A DNA stretch of 64,000 nucleotides, taken from the NCBI RefSeq assembly GCF_008806595.1, contig NZ_VZRB01000002.1:248001-312000 (forward strand), written 5' to 3'. The translations under genes were made by a program, and so were the position numbers. This document shows, piece after piece, positions 34,073-43,158 of the stretch. Each line of letters starts with the position of its first letter. Position 1 is the first letter of the stretch. Source of the DNA: Streptomyces luteolifulvus. Lineage in GTDB: Bacteria > Actinomycetota > Actinomycetes > Streptomycetales > Streptomycetaceae. The notes under the pieces are model-generated. The model ran no database searches. It was not told the DNA's origin and saw nothing but the letters and a program-made list of their open reading frames with translations.

Positions 34073-36892
34073 GTGACCGTGCGACGGGACTTCCAGGAGC
34101 CTGCGAGATGCCGCCCCGAGCTGGTCATCGGACACGAGGAGCTGTTCACTGCGGCGCGTGAGCAGCTCGGGCGCGGCGGCAGCGTGCTCCTGCACGGCCC
34201 CGCCGGAATAGGAAAGTCCACCGTCCTGCGGTCATTGGCCGCAGAATACGCCGACTCGGCACGGACCGTGTTGCGCTGCTCGGCGACCGAGTCGGAATCC
34301 CATCTCCCCTTCCTGGCCCTGGCCGACCTCCTCGGACTGGTCGTCGGCGAGGTGGCCGACCAGCTGCCCGCGGCCCAGCGCACCGCCCTGGAATCGGCGC
34401 TGACCGGCCGTGGCGAGTCCTCCCTCCAGCGTGACGGGCTCGCGCTGCGCCTGGCCGTGCTGTCCGCGCTGCGCGCGCTCGCCGCCCGGGGCCCCGTCCT
34501 GATCGTCGCCGACGACCTCCAGTGGCTTGATCCCGCCAGCGCGGAGCTCCTCGGCTTCGCCGCCCGCCGGCTCGGCGACACCCCGGTGCAGATGCTGTGC
34601 GCGGTGCGGACCGAGGGCCAGGAGTACGACCGTCATCTGAGCGCGTCCCCGCCCGACACCGCGGCGGTCCGGCTCGGCCCGCTCTCCCGGGCCCAGGTCT
34701 CCGCGCTGCTCGACCACCGCGGCTACACCGGCCTGCCGCGGTCCACGGTCCGCGACATCCACCGCACCAGCGGCGGAAACCCGCTGTTCGCGCTCGAACT
34801 GGGCCGCGCGCTGGCCGAGAGCCCGACCCCGCCCCGGCCGGGCGAGCCGCTGCCGGTGCCCACCTCGCTGCGCGCCCTGGTGCTGAACCGGCTGGAGATG
34901 CTGTCGTACGAGGCCCGCCGCACCCTGCTCGTGGCCAGTGCGGGCGCCCGGCCCACCCTGGCCCTGCTGCACGCGGCCGGCCGGGAGAACGCCGACGCCG
35001 AGACGGGACAGGCGGCCGAGCTCGGGCTGCTGGCGACGGAGCCGGAGGGGACGGCCGTACGGTTCGCGCACCCGCTGATCTCGGCCGCGCTGTACGCGGA
35101 GGCATCCGCACAGGACCGGCGGGCCGCGCACGCCGCGCTGTCCACGGCGGCATCCGACCCGATCGAGCGGGCCCGGCATCTGGCCCTGGCCACCACCGGC
35201 ACCGACCCCGATGTGGCGGCCCGGCTCGCCGAGGCGGCGACACTGGCCCGCGACCGCGGCGCGCCGTCGGTGGCCGCGTCGATGGGGCTGCTCGCGGCCC
35301 GGCACACCCCGGCGGACAGCCGGCCGTCCCCCGACGAGCGGCGGCTGGAGGCCGCCGAGGACGCCATCACCTCGGGCGAGGTGGACCTCGCCCGGGACAT
35401 CGCCCGCGACGTCCTGACCCGGGCCACCGTGCCCGCCGACCGGGTGCGGGCCTGGATGGTCGTGATCGAGGCGGCCGGTCAGGCCCTCGGCGAGGTCGAC
35501 GCCGTCTTCCCGCAGGCGCTGGCCGACGCGGGCGACGACCCGCGGCTGCTCGCCCTGGTCCACTACCAGCTGGCCTGGCGGGGCCTGGTCGTGGAGGGCG
35601 ACTTCGCGGAGGGCCGGGAACAGGCCGCGCACGCGGCGGAGCTGGCCGCCCGGGCCGGTGACCGGCGCACCGAGCTCCTGGCGCTCGCCTTCCAGGCCCA
35701 GACCGAGACCCTGATGGGCCACCCGGACGCCCCCGCCACCATCAAACGCGCGCTGAAGGGGCCCCAGGACCCCGAGGTGGCCTGCCACCACAACGGCCCG
35801 GGCTCGACCCGCTACCGCTGGCTGATCATGAGCGACCAGCTGACCGAGGCCCGCAGCACCGTCACCGCGCTGCTGCGCGAGGTGCGGCGGCGCGGCGTGG
35901 TGGAGAGCGAGGTGCACTTCCTGCGTCTGCTCGCCGAGACCGAGCTGCGCTCCGGGCACTGCGGCCGGGCCCTCGACCTGGCCCGCGAGAGCCTGCGGCT
36001 GGCCCGCGACACCGGCATCGGCACGGTGGCCTCCGCGTTGCTGACCTCGTTCGCGGAGGCCGCGGGCGGGGACGTGGACCGTGCCCTGGCGCTCGCCCGG
36101 GAGGCGGTGGAGCACGCCGAGGAGGACGGCGACCAGATGTACGCCTCGCGTGCCCTGGCCGCCCTCGGGCACGCCCAGTTGGTCGCCGGGGATGCCGCGG
36201 GGACGGTCCGGTCGCTGCGCCGGGTCCGCGAGCTGGAGCACGGACTCGGCATCACCGACCCGGCGCGCGGCCGCTGGCACGGCGACCTCGCCGAGGCTCT
36301 GGTCAGGGTCGGCGAGACCGGCGAGGCGCAGGACGTCATCGACGTGACGCGGGAGCACGCGCGGCGGCTGGACCGCGCGAGCGTGCTGGCCGTACTCGAC
36401 CGGGCCGAGGCGCTGGTGCGGGCGGCGCGCGGCGAACACGAGGCCGCCCTCGCCCAGCTGACGTCCGCTCAGGACCGGCTCGCCAAGCTGGGATACGGCC
36501 TGGAGGAGGCGCGGGCCGCGTTCGCGCTGGCCTCGCTGCGCACCCCCCGCCGCCCCGGGCCGACGGCGTACGACGAGGCCGCGCGGCTGTTCCGGCGCTG
36601 CCGCGCGCTGCCGTGGCTGCGTCAGGTCGAGGCGGCCGCCGTCGCCGAGCCGCCGCGGCATGTGCCGGTGCCCGCCCCCGCCCCCGCGCTCGACGCGCTG
36701 GAGGGCCTCGCTTCGATGGAGCGTCAGGTCGCTGCGCTCGTCATGGAAGGCGCCACCAACCGGGAGATAGCCGGGCGGTTGTTCATCAGCGTCAAGACGG
36801 TCGAGGCGACGCTCACCCGGGTCTACCGCAAGCTGGGGATCCGCTCGCGGGTGGACATCGTCCGACTGGCGGCGGGGCGCCACTCCAAGTGA
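34073..36892 (+). CDS. LAL-type (large ATP-binding LuxR) transcriptional regulator
   Basis: 939 residues. The N-terminus has a Walker A GPAGIGKST (42-50) and a Walker B (VLIVADDLQWLD) typical of AAA/STAND LAL regulators. The middle about 450 residues are helical TPR-like repeats. The C-terminus has a LuxR HTH (ERQVAALVMEGATNREIAGRLFISVKTVEATLTRVYRKLG). I chose GTG 34073 because AGGAGGGGAG lies 3-12 bases upstream; the ATG at 34028 has no ribosome binding site. LALs are often pathway-specific activators, but no biosynthetic cluster is adjacent. The nearest downstream gene is the secreted trypsin, 200 bases away. Confidence 0.92.
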   Translation: MTVRRDFQEPARCRPELVIGHEELFTAAREQLGRGGSVLLHGPAGIGKSTVLRSLAAEYADSARTVLRCSATESESHLPFLALADLLGLVVGEVADQLPAAQRTALESALTGRGESSLQRDGLALRLAVLSALRALAARGPVLIVADDLQWLDPASAELLGFAARRLGDTPVQMLCAVRTEGQEYDRHLSASPPDTAAVRLGPLSRAQVSALLDHRGYTGLPRSTVRDIHRTSGGNPLFALELGRALAESPTPPRPGEPLPVPTSLRALVLNRLEMLSYEARRTLLVASAGARPTLALLHAAGRENADAETGQAAELGLLATEPEGTAVRFAHPLISAALYAEASAQDRRAAHAALSTAASDPIERARHLALATTGTDPDVAARLAEAATLARDRGAPSVAASMGLLAARHTPADSRPSPDERRLEAAEDAITSGEVDLARDIARDVLTRATVPADRVRAWMVVIEAAGQALGEVDAVFPQALADAGDDPRLLALVHYQLAWRGLVVEGDFAEGREQAAHAAELAARAGDRRTELLALAFQAQTETLMGHPDAPATIKRALKGPQDPEVACHHNGPGSTRYRWLIMSDQLTEARSTVTALLREVRRRGVVESEVHFLRLLAETELRSGHCGRALDLARESLRLARDTGIGTVASALLTSFAEAAGGDVDRALALAREAVEHAEEDGDQMYASRALAALGHAQLVAGDAAGTVRSLRRVRELEHGLGITDPARGRWHGDLAEALVRVGETGEAQDVIDVTREHARRLDRASVLAVLDRAEALVRAARGEHEAALAQLTSAQDRLAKLGYGLEEARAAFALASLRTPRRPGPTAYDEAARLFRRCRALPWLRQVEAAAVAEPPRHVPVPAPAPALDALEGLASMERQVAALVMEGATNREIAGRLFISVKTVEATLTRVYRKLGIRSRVDIVRLAAGRHSK

Positions 36893-36922
36893 GGCCCGGA
36901 CGGCTTTACTGGGGTCCGACCG

Positions 36923-36934
36923 AGGGTTAACCCT
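36923..36934. promoter_or_regulatory. AGGGTTAACCCT palindrome upstream of trypsin gene
   Basis: A perfect 12-bp palindrome 158-169 bases before the protease start, in a region with further GGGAGG/CCCTC blocks (36940-36975). It is a plausible operator for the protease gene; the factor is unknown. Confidence 0.4.
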
Positions 36935-37092
36935 GCCCAACTCCCTTAGGGGGTTCCCTCATTGGGAGGAGGGTGTGCCGGGTTCTACCGTGAGGGCGTG
37001 CCGCTCGCCCGGGCATACGGGGGTCGGTCCCGCGACCCCCGTGCTCGACCCACCCGTGCGACCCCCCACCGGCAACCCCACTGAGGAGACTC

Positions 37093-37884
37093 ATGTTCGG
37101 GCTCAACCGCGCCAGACAGACCGCCGCCGTCGTCGCGGCGACCGCCGCTGCCGCCGCCGGCGCGCTGCTCGGCGCCCCCACCGCCACGGCCGCCCCTCAG
37201 CCCATCGTCGGCGGTACGACGACCACGACGACCGCGTACCCGTTCATGATGCAGATCACGGACGCCTCGCAGAGCCAGTTCTGCGGCGGCACCCTGGTGT
37301 CCGCGAGGAAGGTGGTCACGGCCGCCCACTGCATGGTCGGCGAGACCACCGGCAGCGTCCGCGTCGTCGGCGGCCGCACCTACCTCAACGGCACCGACGG
37401 CACGGTCAGCAGGGTCAGCAAGATCTGGATCCACCCGAGCTACACCGATGCCTCGGACGGCGACGACGTGGCGGTGCTGACGCTGTCGACGTCGATGCCG
37501 TACACCCCGGCGTCGTACGTCTCCTCCTCCCAGACGGGCGTGTACGCGGCCGGCACCACCGCCCGCATCCTCGGCTGGGGCACCACCTCCTCGGGCGGCA
37601 GCACCTCCAACCAGCTGCGGACCGCGACCGTCCCGGTCGTGTCCGACGCGGGCTGCCGCAGCTCGTACGGCTCCGACTACGTCGCGAGCGACATGGTGTG
37701 CGCCGGATACTCCTCCGGCGGCGTAGACACCTGCCAGGGCGACAGCGGCGGTCCCCTGCTCATCGGGGGCGTCCTGGCAGGGATCACTTCCTGGGGCGAG
37801 GGCTGCGCGGAGGCGGGTTACCCGGGTGTGTACACCCGGCTGACCACCTTCTCCGGCCAGGTGACCACGCAGGTCAACTCGTGA
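37093..37884 (+). CDS. Secreted trypsin-like serine protease (S1)
   Basis: 263 residues. The signal peptide spans about 1-33 with an Ala-rich core, and the short propeptide ends just before IVGG (38-41), the mature N-terminus. The triad is visible: TAAHC (His), DDVAVL (Asp) and QGDSGGP (Ser). The residue six before the catalytic Ser, in VDTCQGDSGGP, is Asp. That predicts trypsin-like cleavage after Lys/Arg, as in Streptomyces griseus trypsin. Cys pairs (CGG...AHC, CR...CAG, CQG...GC) suit extracellular disulfides. ATG with GAGGAG. Confidence 0.95.
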   Translation: MFGLNRARQTAAVVAATAAAAAGALLGAPTATAAPQPIVGGTTTTTTAYPFMMQITDASQSQFCGGTLVSARKVVTAAHCMVGETTGSVRVVGGRTYLNGTDGTVSRVSKIWIHPSYTDASDGDDVAVLTLSTSMPYTPASYVSSSQTGVYAAGTTARILGWGTTSSGGSTSNQLRTATVPVVSDAGCRSSYGSDYVASDMVCAGYSSGGVDTCQGDSGGPLLIGGVLAGITSWGEGCAEAGYPGVYTRLTTFSGQVTTQVNS

Positions 37885-37929
37885 CCCAGCAGTTCTCCTG
37901 AGTACCCCTCAGGTGACATACCAGGGGGC

Positions 37930-37971
37930 GGGGGGGGGGGGGGCCCCGCGCGCCCCCCCCCCCCCCCCCCC
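37930..37971. repeat. Homopolymer block: 14 G then 19 C
   Basis: A run of 14 G (37930-37943), four C, GCGCG and a run of 19 C (37953-37971) lie between the convergent trypsin and AlkZ-like genes. It could fold as a G:C hairpin and act as a terminator. Runs this long are rare in Streptomyces and are typical places for sequencing or assembly error. Confidence 0.85.
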
Positions 37972-37999
37972 TCTCCATGTCCCCGTCGTACGACCGCCC

Positions 38000-39112
38000 T
38001 CACTGGCGTACGACCGTGCCGAACCGGATGTCGTACCCCGTCCCCGGGTGCATGACCGCGAGCATCCGCTCCCCCTCCGTGGCGACGTCGTCCCGCTGGG
38101 CCATGGTGAGGCGGCCGAAGGGCTCGACGACGAGGGCGCCCTGCGTCTCGTCCAGCTTCCACACACCGGCGAGGAACCCGTCGACGAGGAGCGTGCAGTA
38201 GGCCTGGTTGCCCTGCCAGGCGCGGCCCCAGTACTCGGGCGGTACGACACGGGTGCGGTCGGCGTGGGACAGCAGGAGGTTGTCGAACTCGGGGAGGAAG
38301 CGCGGCGGGGCCGGTGTGCCGGGATCGGGGCGGGGCGCGTCGGGGAGGTCGAACAGCTCGACCCCGTGCTCGTCCCGGAAGGTGACCAGGTGCGGGCGGA
38401 GACGTTCGAAGGCGTCGCGCAGCCGGGTCAGGCCCGCCCAGGTCTGCATGTCCTTGACGGACGCCGGGCCGAACGCGGCGAGGTAGCGCAGCACGGTCGC
38501 GTCGGGTGCCGGGGCGGGCTCGGCGGGGCGGCCCAGCCAGTGCTCGGCGGTGGTGAGGGCGACCCGGCCGCTCCTGCCCCACAGTCCGCGCGGGGTGACC
38601 TGGACGAGCGGGAGCCGGCAGCGGGCGGCGATGGCGAGGGCCTGCGGGTCGGCGTCCGGCCAGGTCGTGAGCAGCGCCTCGCGCAGTTCCTTCATGGTGC
38701 GCGGCTCGGACTCCACCAGGTCCCGGGCGAGTACGGCGAGCCGGTCCAGGTCGACGCCCTGAAGTCCCTTGCGGAAGTTGGTGAGTTCGCGGTCCCGTGC
38801 GGCCTGCACCAGGGGGCGCAGGGTGAGGCAGTCGTCGGCGGTGTGGGTGTGGATGGTCGAGCGCATGGTGACGATACGGACGACCTCACGCTCGGCCATC
38901 AGCCCGGACAGCTCCTCGGGGGTGAAGCCGTCGAGACGGGCGGCGAGCGCGTAGTACGGCGGCTTGACGTTCTGCGCCTGAAGCCCGAGCAGGTGGTGCA
39001 CGGCCTCCCCGGCGGACAGGGGCGCGCGGCGCAGGAGTAGCTGCCGGTCGAGGGTCGCGCGGTTCAGGGCGCGGGTGCCGAGTACGGGCGCGGTCGCGGT
39101 CGTCTTCGTCAT
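38000..39112 (-). CDS. AlkZ-like DNA glycosylase (HTH_42 superfamily)
   Basis: 370 residues in the winged-helix HTH_42 family (AlkZ/YcaQ). The motif LLGLQAQNVKPPYYALAARL near residues 41-60 holds Gln45-Ala-Gln47, which fits the Gln-x-Gln catalytic motif of the AlkZ-like group; YcaQ proteins have Gln-x-Asp. This family removes bulky alkyl adducts or unhooks interstrand crosslinks in DNA. EFDNLLLSHADRTRV in the C-terminal part is another conserved block. Related genes occur as self-resistance genes in genotoxin clusters and also as stand-alone housekeeping repair. I see no toxin cluster here. Confidence 0.85.
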   Translation of the reverse strand: MTKTTATAPVLGTRALNRATLDRQLLLRRAPLSAGEAVHHLLGLQAQNVKPPYYALAARLDGFTPEELSGLMAEREVVRIVTMRSTIHTHTADDCLTLRPLVQAARDRELTNFRKGLQGVDLDRLAVLARDLVESEPRTMKELREALLTTWPDADPQALAIAARCRLPLVQVTPRGLWGRSGRVALTTAEHWLGRPAEPAPAPDATVLRYLAAFGPASVKDMQTWAGLTRLRDAFERLRPHLVTFRDEHGVELFDLPDAPRPDPGTPAPPRFLPEFDNLLLSHADRTRVVPPEYWGRAWQGNQAYCTLLVDGFLAGVWKLDETQGALVVEPFGRLTMAQRDDVATEGERMLAVMHPGTGYDIRFGTVVRQ

Positions 39113-39337
39113 ACGGGCCACGCTAGCGAGGCTTGCGGACGCCCTCTGTCCGCAACAGCCGTCCACGGGGTGTGACACCACGGTCGGTCGGTGCGCTCTA
39201 CGGAGTGGCCCAAGGGGTCCCGTGGGTACCCGCTCTCCCCTCGGTAACCTGGGCACGCCGTACCCAAACAATCATCAATGGTGATAAGTCGGGTCCGGGT
39301 GTTTCAGGTGTCGTCGTGATTCGGGGTGGGTGCACAC

Positions 39338-40537
39338 ATGGCGCTGGCGGACCGCTACCAGCTGGAGGAGCCACTCGGGCGCGGGGCGGTGGGTGAGGTG
39401 TGGCGAGCCACCGACCAGGTCCTCGGACGTCCCGTCGCGGTCAAGATCCTGCGGGCGGAGGAGACGACGGACGTCGCGCGCTTTCGCCTGGAGGCGCAGA
39501 CCGCGGCCCGCCTCAACCACCCCGGGGTGGTGAGCGTGTACGACTTCGGCTCCCACCAGGGACAGCTGTACCTGGTCATGGAGCTCGTCGACGGCTGGAG
39601 CCTGGCCCAGGAGCGTTCCCTGCGCGGCACCCTGGACCCGTGGGAAGCGGCCTCCATCGCGGCACAGGTGGCCGCGGGGCTGTCCGCCGCCCACCGTCAG
39701 GGGGTGATCCACCGGGACATCAAGCCGGCCAACGTGATGCTCACGACCGACCGTGTCGCGAAGATCACCGACTTCGGGATCGCCCGGTTCGCCGGCGATG
39801 CCGCCGGCGCCCTGACCGCCACCGGCAAGATCGTCGGCTCTGCCGACTATCTGGCTCCGGAGCGCGCCCTGGGGCGCCCGGCCCAGCCCGCCTCCGACGT
39901 CTACTCGCTCGGCTGCGTGCTGTACCAACTCCTCACCGGACAGGCTCCGTTCCAGGGCGCCACCGCCACGGCCGTGGTGCAGCAGCACGTCGAAGCCACC
40001 CCGGTCCCGCCCGCCCGGCTGCACCCCGGGATACCGCAGCCGCTCTCCGACTACGTGCTGCATCTGCTGGCCAAGGATCCGGCGGACCGGCCGAGCGCCG
40101 AGCAGACGGCCGACCGGCTCTCGGGGCAGGAGCGGGCGCAGCCCCCGACGGAGACGGACGCGACCGCCGTGCTGCCCGCCCCGCCCGGCGCTCCGCCCGC
40201 TCCCCCGTGGGCCGCCGCTGCGGACGCGGTCGGCTCCCGCCCCCGCGGCCGGCGCCGGCCGGGCTCGAAGGCCCTGCTGGGCGCCGCGGCCGTCGCCCTG
40301 TTCGGCGCGGCCGCGGCCATCGGCGCCTCGCTGAATGCGGGCGACGACAGCCCCTCGCCGGCCGTCACGTCCGTGCCCGTCGAGACCCCCGGCACCGCAG
40401 CGCCGTCGGCCGCCCTGCCCACCACGGCGCCGTCGGCGGAGGATCACGAGGGCGACCAGGGCGACGGAGGCGACCAGGACAACGAGGGGAAGGACGGGAA
40501 GGGCAGGCACGGCAGGGGCGGCCATTTCGACGACTGA
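39338..40537 (+). CDS. Transmembrane serine/threonine protein kinase
   Basis: 399 residues. The kinase domain covers about 6-262: the glycine loop GRGAVG, Lys36, HRDIKPAN (125-132), DFG (145-147) and APE in YLAPERALG. A Pro-rich juxtamembrane linker leads to a single membrane helix (about 311-331). The outer tail (332-399) is Ser/Thr/Pro-rich and then extremely acidic/Gly/His (EDHEGDQGDGGDQDNEGKD...). That tail has no PASTA repeats. I chose ATG 39338; an in-frame GTG at 39326 is also possible. The 225-bp upstream region contains no recognised operator. CorA follows 103 bases later. Confidence 0.92.
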   Translation: MALADRYQLEEPLGRGAVGEVWRATDQVLGRPVAVKILRAEETTDVARFRLEAQTAARLNHPGVVSVYDFGSHQGQLYLVMELVDGWSLAQERSLRGTLDPWEAASIAAQVAAGLSAAHRQGVIHRDIKPANVMLTTDRVAKITDFGIARFAGDAAGALTATGKIVGSADYLAPERALGRPAQPASDVYSLGCVLYQLLTGQAPFQGATATAVVQQHVEATPVPPARLHPGIPQPLSDYVLHLLAKDPADRPSAEQTADRLSGQERAQPPTETDATAVLPAPPGAPPAPPWAAAADAVGSRPRGRRRPGSKALLGAAAVALFGAAAAIGASLNAGDDSPSPAVTSVPVETPGTAAPSAALPTTAPSAEDHEGDQGDGGDQDNEGKDGKGRHGRGGHFDD

Positions 40538-40640
40538 GCCGGTGCCGGGCTCCTGACGCGCCGGAGCGGCCCGCTGTGCCCCCGTATATCCTGCTCCGTG
40601 ATCACGCAGACGCTGGCTCGACCCTGGAGAGGCAGCCACG

Positions 40641-41798
40641 ATGCCCGAGCGACGCGGACGACCGGCCCCGAGGAATCACCTCATGTCTGCCTGGCGGCGC
40701 ACCCCGCCCCCGCCGTGCGAGCCGCCGGACGCGCACCCCTCGGCACATGGCGAGCCGCAAGCCGTGGACACGGAGCCGGCGAGCATCGTCCAGGCGGCGC
40801 TGTACCGGGACGGTGTACGCGTCTCCACCCCCGCCACCCTCGCCGACACCTTCCGCGAGCTGCGCGAGCAGCACTCCGGTATGGCGTGGATCGGCCTGGC
40901 CCGCCCCACGGAGAGTGAACTGCTGTCCCTGGCTGCGGAGTTCGACCTGCATCCGCTGGCCGTCGAGGACGCGATGGAGGCACATCAGCGGCCGAAGCTG
41001 GAGCGCTACGGCGACACGCTGTTCGTCGTCCTGCGTGCCGCCCGCTATCTCGATGCGCCGGAGGAGGTCGACTTCGCCGAGCTGCATGTGTTCGTGGGCC
41101 CCGACTTCGTCATCACGGTCCGGCACGGCGCGGCCCCGGACCTGTCGGCGGTCCGCCGCCGGATGGAGGAGACGCCGGAACTGCTGAAGCTCGGCCCGGA
41201 GGCGGTGCTGTACGCGATCCTGGACGCGGTGGTCGACGGCTATGTGCCGGTGGTCGTGGGAGTCCAGAACGACATCGACGAGATCGAGACCGAGGTCTTC
41301 CGCGGCGACCCGGAGGTGTCCCGCCGTATCTACGAACTCTCCCGCGAGATGGTCGAGTTCCAGCGCGCCACCCGCCCCCTGGTCGGTATGCTGCACGGCC
41401 TGATCGCCGGCTTCTCCAAGTACGGCACGGACGAGGAGCTCCAGCGCCATCTGCGGGACGTCGCCGACCACGTCACCCACACCAGCGAACGCGTCGACAG
41501 CTTCCGCCAGGCCCTGACGGACATCCTGACGGTGAACGCGACCCTGGTCACCCAGCAGCAGAACGCGGAGATGCGGGCGCTGGCGGAGGCCGGGTTCCAG
41601 CAGAACGAGGAGATCAAGAAGATTTCCTCCTGGGCGGCCATCCTGTTCGCTCCGACGCTGGTCGGAACGGTCTACGGCATGAACTTCGAGCACATGCCGG
41701 AGTTGCACTGGGTATTCGGATACCCCTTTGCAATCGCCCTGATGGCTGCGGTTTGTACCAGTTTGTACATCATCTTCAAGCGGCGTGATTGGCTCTGA
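40641..41798 (+). CDS. corA: CorA-family magnesium/cobalt transporter
   Basis: 385 residues. A long N-terminal acidic/helical cytoplasmic domain (about 45-320) is followed by two membrane helices. The diagnostic YGMNFEHMPELHW loop after the first helix contains the GMN selectivity motif. The end RRDWL is typical. It passes Mg2+ (and Co2+) as a pentamer. An in-frame ATG at 40683 (MSAWRR) is an alternative start. It is the last clearly core-like gene before the eroded region; CorA is followed by a 300-bp gap and a strong terminator. Confidence 0.94.
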   Translation: MPERRGRPAPRNHLMSAWRRTPPPPCEPPDAHPSAHGEPQAVDTEPASIVQAALYRDGVRVSTPATLADTFRELREQHSGMAWIGLARPTESELLSLAAEFDLHPLAVEDAMEAHQRPKLERYGDTLFVVLRAARYLDAPEEVDFAELHVFVGPDFVITVRHGAAPDLSAVRRRMEETPELLKLGPEAVLYAILDAVVDGYVPVVVGVQNDIDEIETEVFRGDPEVSRRIYELSREMVEFQRATRPLVGMLHGLIAGFSKYGTDEELQRHLRDVADHVTHTSERVDSFRQALTDILTVNATLVTQQQNAEMRALAEAGFQQNEEIKKISSWAAILFAPTLVGTVYGMNFEHMPELHWVFGYPFAIALMAAVCTSLYIIFKRRDWL

Positions 41799-42098
41799 GT
41801 AACCACTGGGCGAGCAGCCACTCCACAGGTCGGAGACCCCCGATCGCGGACGCCTCAAACGCCCCTGAGAGCGCTGGGGAGAATCTGGGGAGAATCAAAC
41901 GCGCTCCGCTTCACCGCTCCCCTCCCCCACTGGGAGCGCCGGCCTCGATCCACCTTCCCGCAGCCCCAGTCACCGGGAGCACCGATCATCACCCAGAGTA
42001 TGAATTTCACCGGGTCGCAGAATGCCAAGGAGGGGCGCAGCGATGCTGCACCCCTCCTTCTCGTGGGCTCCGAGGAATCGTTTCTGCTATGCAGCCAC
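41799..42098. other. Gap with 11-bp tandem duplication
   Basis: No gene is seen. CTGGGGAGAAT is duplicated in tandem (41874-41884, 41885-41895), and CGCTCC/GGGAGCG arms follow. The region ends in the terminator at 42027-42059. Downstream of this point broken genes become frequent, so this may be the edge of an accessory segment. Confidence 0.4.
42027..42059. terminator. Bidirectional terminator between corA side and roadblock gene
   Basis: AAGGAGGGGCGCAGC and GCTGCACCCCTCCTT pair across the loop GAT with one C-A mismatch. It lies 40 bases from the end of the minus-strand roadblock-like gene and 230 bases after corA. Confidence 0.8.
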
Positions 42099-42467
42099 TC
42101 ACAGCAGCTCCTCGATCCGTACGAGTTCTTTGCGGGCCGTGTCCAGATCCGCCAGGTCGCGGTCCAAGACCAGGTAGATGAACAGCCCGTCGTGAGCCCT
42201 GCGAGCGAGGGGACGCAGAAGGTGGTACTCGGTGTCCAGAGTGATCAGGAAGTCCTCCACCCGCCTGGGCTCGTACCCCAGCTGAGCGAGTGCGGAGAGG
42301 TTCACGCGTACGACATCGGTGTCTCTCTGAGCAGCTTCCTCAAGGTCGAGACCTGCCGGGTTGCCGATGGTGCCGAGCGGCATGCGACTGATGTAGTCGA
42401 CGATCGCGGCGCCCAGTACCCCATCGACACTCATCGCACGGCGCAAGGCGCTCTGGATCGCGGACAC
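42099..42467 (-). CDS. Roadblock/LC7-like small protein
   Basis: 122 residues from GTG 42467 with GAGGGAGC upstream. The pattern AIQSALRRAMSVDGVLGAAIVDYISRMPLGTIG, then TDVVRVNLSALAQLG, VEDFLITLDTEYHLLRPL and GLFIYLVLDR fits the short streptomycete roadblock-like proteins. These usually help small GTPases or sense cell state, and often occur near CBS/ion genes. No GTPase is nearby, so its partner is unknown. It stands alone on the minus strand. Confidence 0.8.
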   Translation of the reverse strand: MSAIQSALRRAMSVDGVLGAAIVDYISRMPLGTIGNPAGLDLEEAAQRDTDVVRVNLSALAQLGYEPRRVEDFLITLDTEYHLLRPLARRAHDGLFIYLVLDRDLADLDTARKELVRIEELL

Positions 42468-42672
42468 AGCCTGCTCCCTCGTCGCGTTCAGGCACTGTGC
42501 CGACCAGACTTCCCGGCGCTCCAGGACCGGCCCCCGCGCTTCTGCCGCAAACGGAGAGCCGCGCCATCCAAGCATCGTGTCATGATCCCGAGCCGGTTGT
42601 CGCCGGTCTGGTCGGCATCGCTGAGCTACCGCTCTCCGCGAGTGTGCGCAGGGCGCTGGCATCGGGCCGCGG

Positions 42673-42885
42673 TCACACGCTCTTTCCGCCCCACCGAGCG
42701 TCAGCCTCTGCCCAGGCTTTGGCCCACTGCCGCAGACGCCGCCGGGCCAGAAGAGAGTGAACGGCCTGACCGCCACCCAGTACGACCGAGACCGCACAGG
42801 CCGCGGCGAGGGCGCCCGTAGCGCTCGCCTGAAGCGATCCGGCCGAGCTGGACAGCGGCCGGTTCGTGAGCTGATCCTGCATGTG
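42673..42885 (-). pseudogene. C-terminal fragment of an Rv1733c-family membrane protein
   Basis: About 69 residues remain: TNRPLSSSAGSLQA, a membrane helix (about 24-45) and then LARRRLRQWAKAWAEADARW. That end matches the C-terminus of Rv1733c-family proteins, which normally have about 190 residues with two membrane helices. Upstream of about 42885 the frame stops matching, so the N-terminal half is lost. Rv1733c relatives are linked to dormancy or hypoxia regulons. Confidence 0.55.
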
Positions 42886-42902
42886 GCGCCTGGGCCACTC
42901 TC

Positions 42903-43082
42903 ATGTCTCAGCAGAACAACATGCTGAACATCATGCTCCATGCGGCCCAGGAAGGCATCGACGCCACGGAAGCCAGCACGTCCACCGCGCGCCGGCTCCG
43001 TGAAATGCAGGACTTCTACACCTTCATGGCCCGCGAGCTACCGGCGCAGATCGAGAACTGGCGCAAGCAGTACGAGGAGTGA
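42903..43082 (+). CDS. Small helical protein of unknown function (59 residues)
   Basis: An ATG at 42903 opens 59 codons with mostly G/C at third positions, ending TGA at 43082. The product starts MSQQNNMLNIMLHAAQEG, has a likely long helix (about 15-45) rich in Glu/Arg/Ala, and ends ENWRKQYEE. It has no Cys and no membrane segment; a coiled-coil or adaptor-like protein is plausible. The ribosome binding site is weak. It is divergent from the Rv1733c relic. I do not recognise a family. Confidence 0.5.
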   Translation: MSQQNNMLNIMLHAAQEGIDATEASTSTARRLREMQDFYTFMARELPAQIENWRKQYEE

Positions 43083-43158
43083 CAGCAGGGCACGACACAT
43101 GGCGCGCGTCAGGGAACTTACAGGGGAACTCAGCAACAAGCACGAAGCAGCAACATGC

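Noticed and set aside
34073..36892. The LAL regulator as a marker of a biosynthetic gene cluster
   Set aside because: No polyketide, peptide-synthetase or other secondary-metabolite genes lie nearby; its neighbours are a protease and acyl-CoA synthetases.
41799..42098. A tRNA or integrase attachment site after corA
   Set aside because: No cloverleaf, no matching duplicate at the other side and no integrase gene; only an 11-bp tandem repeat.
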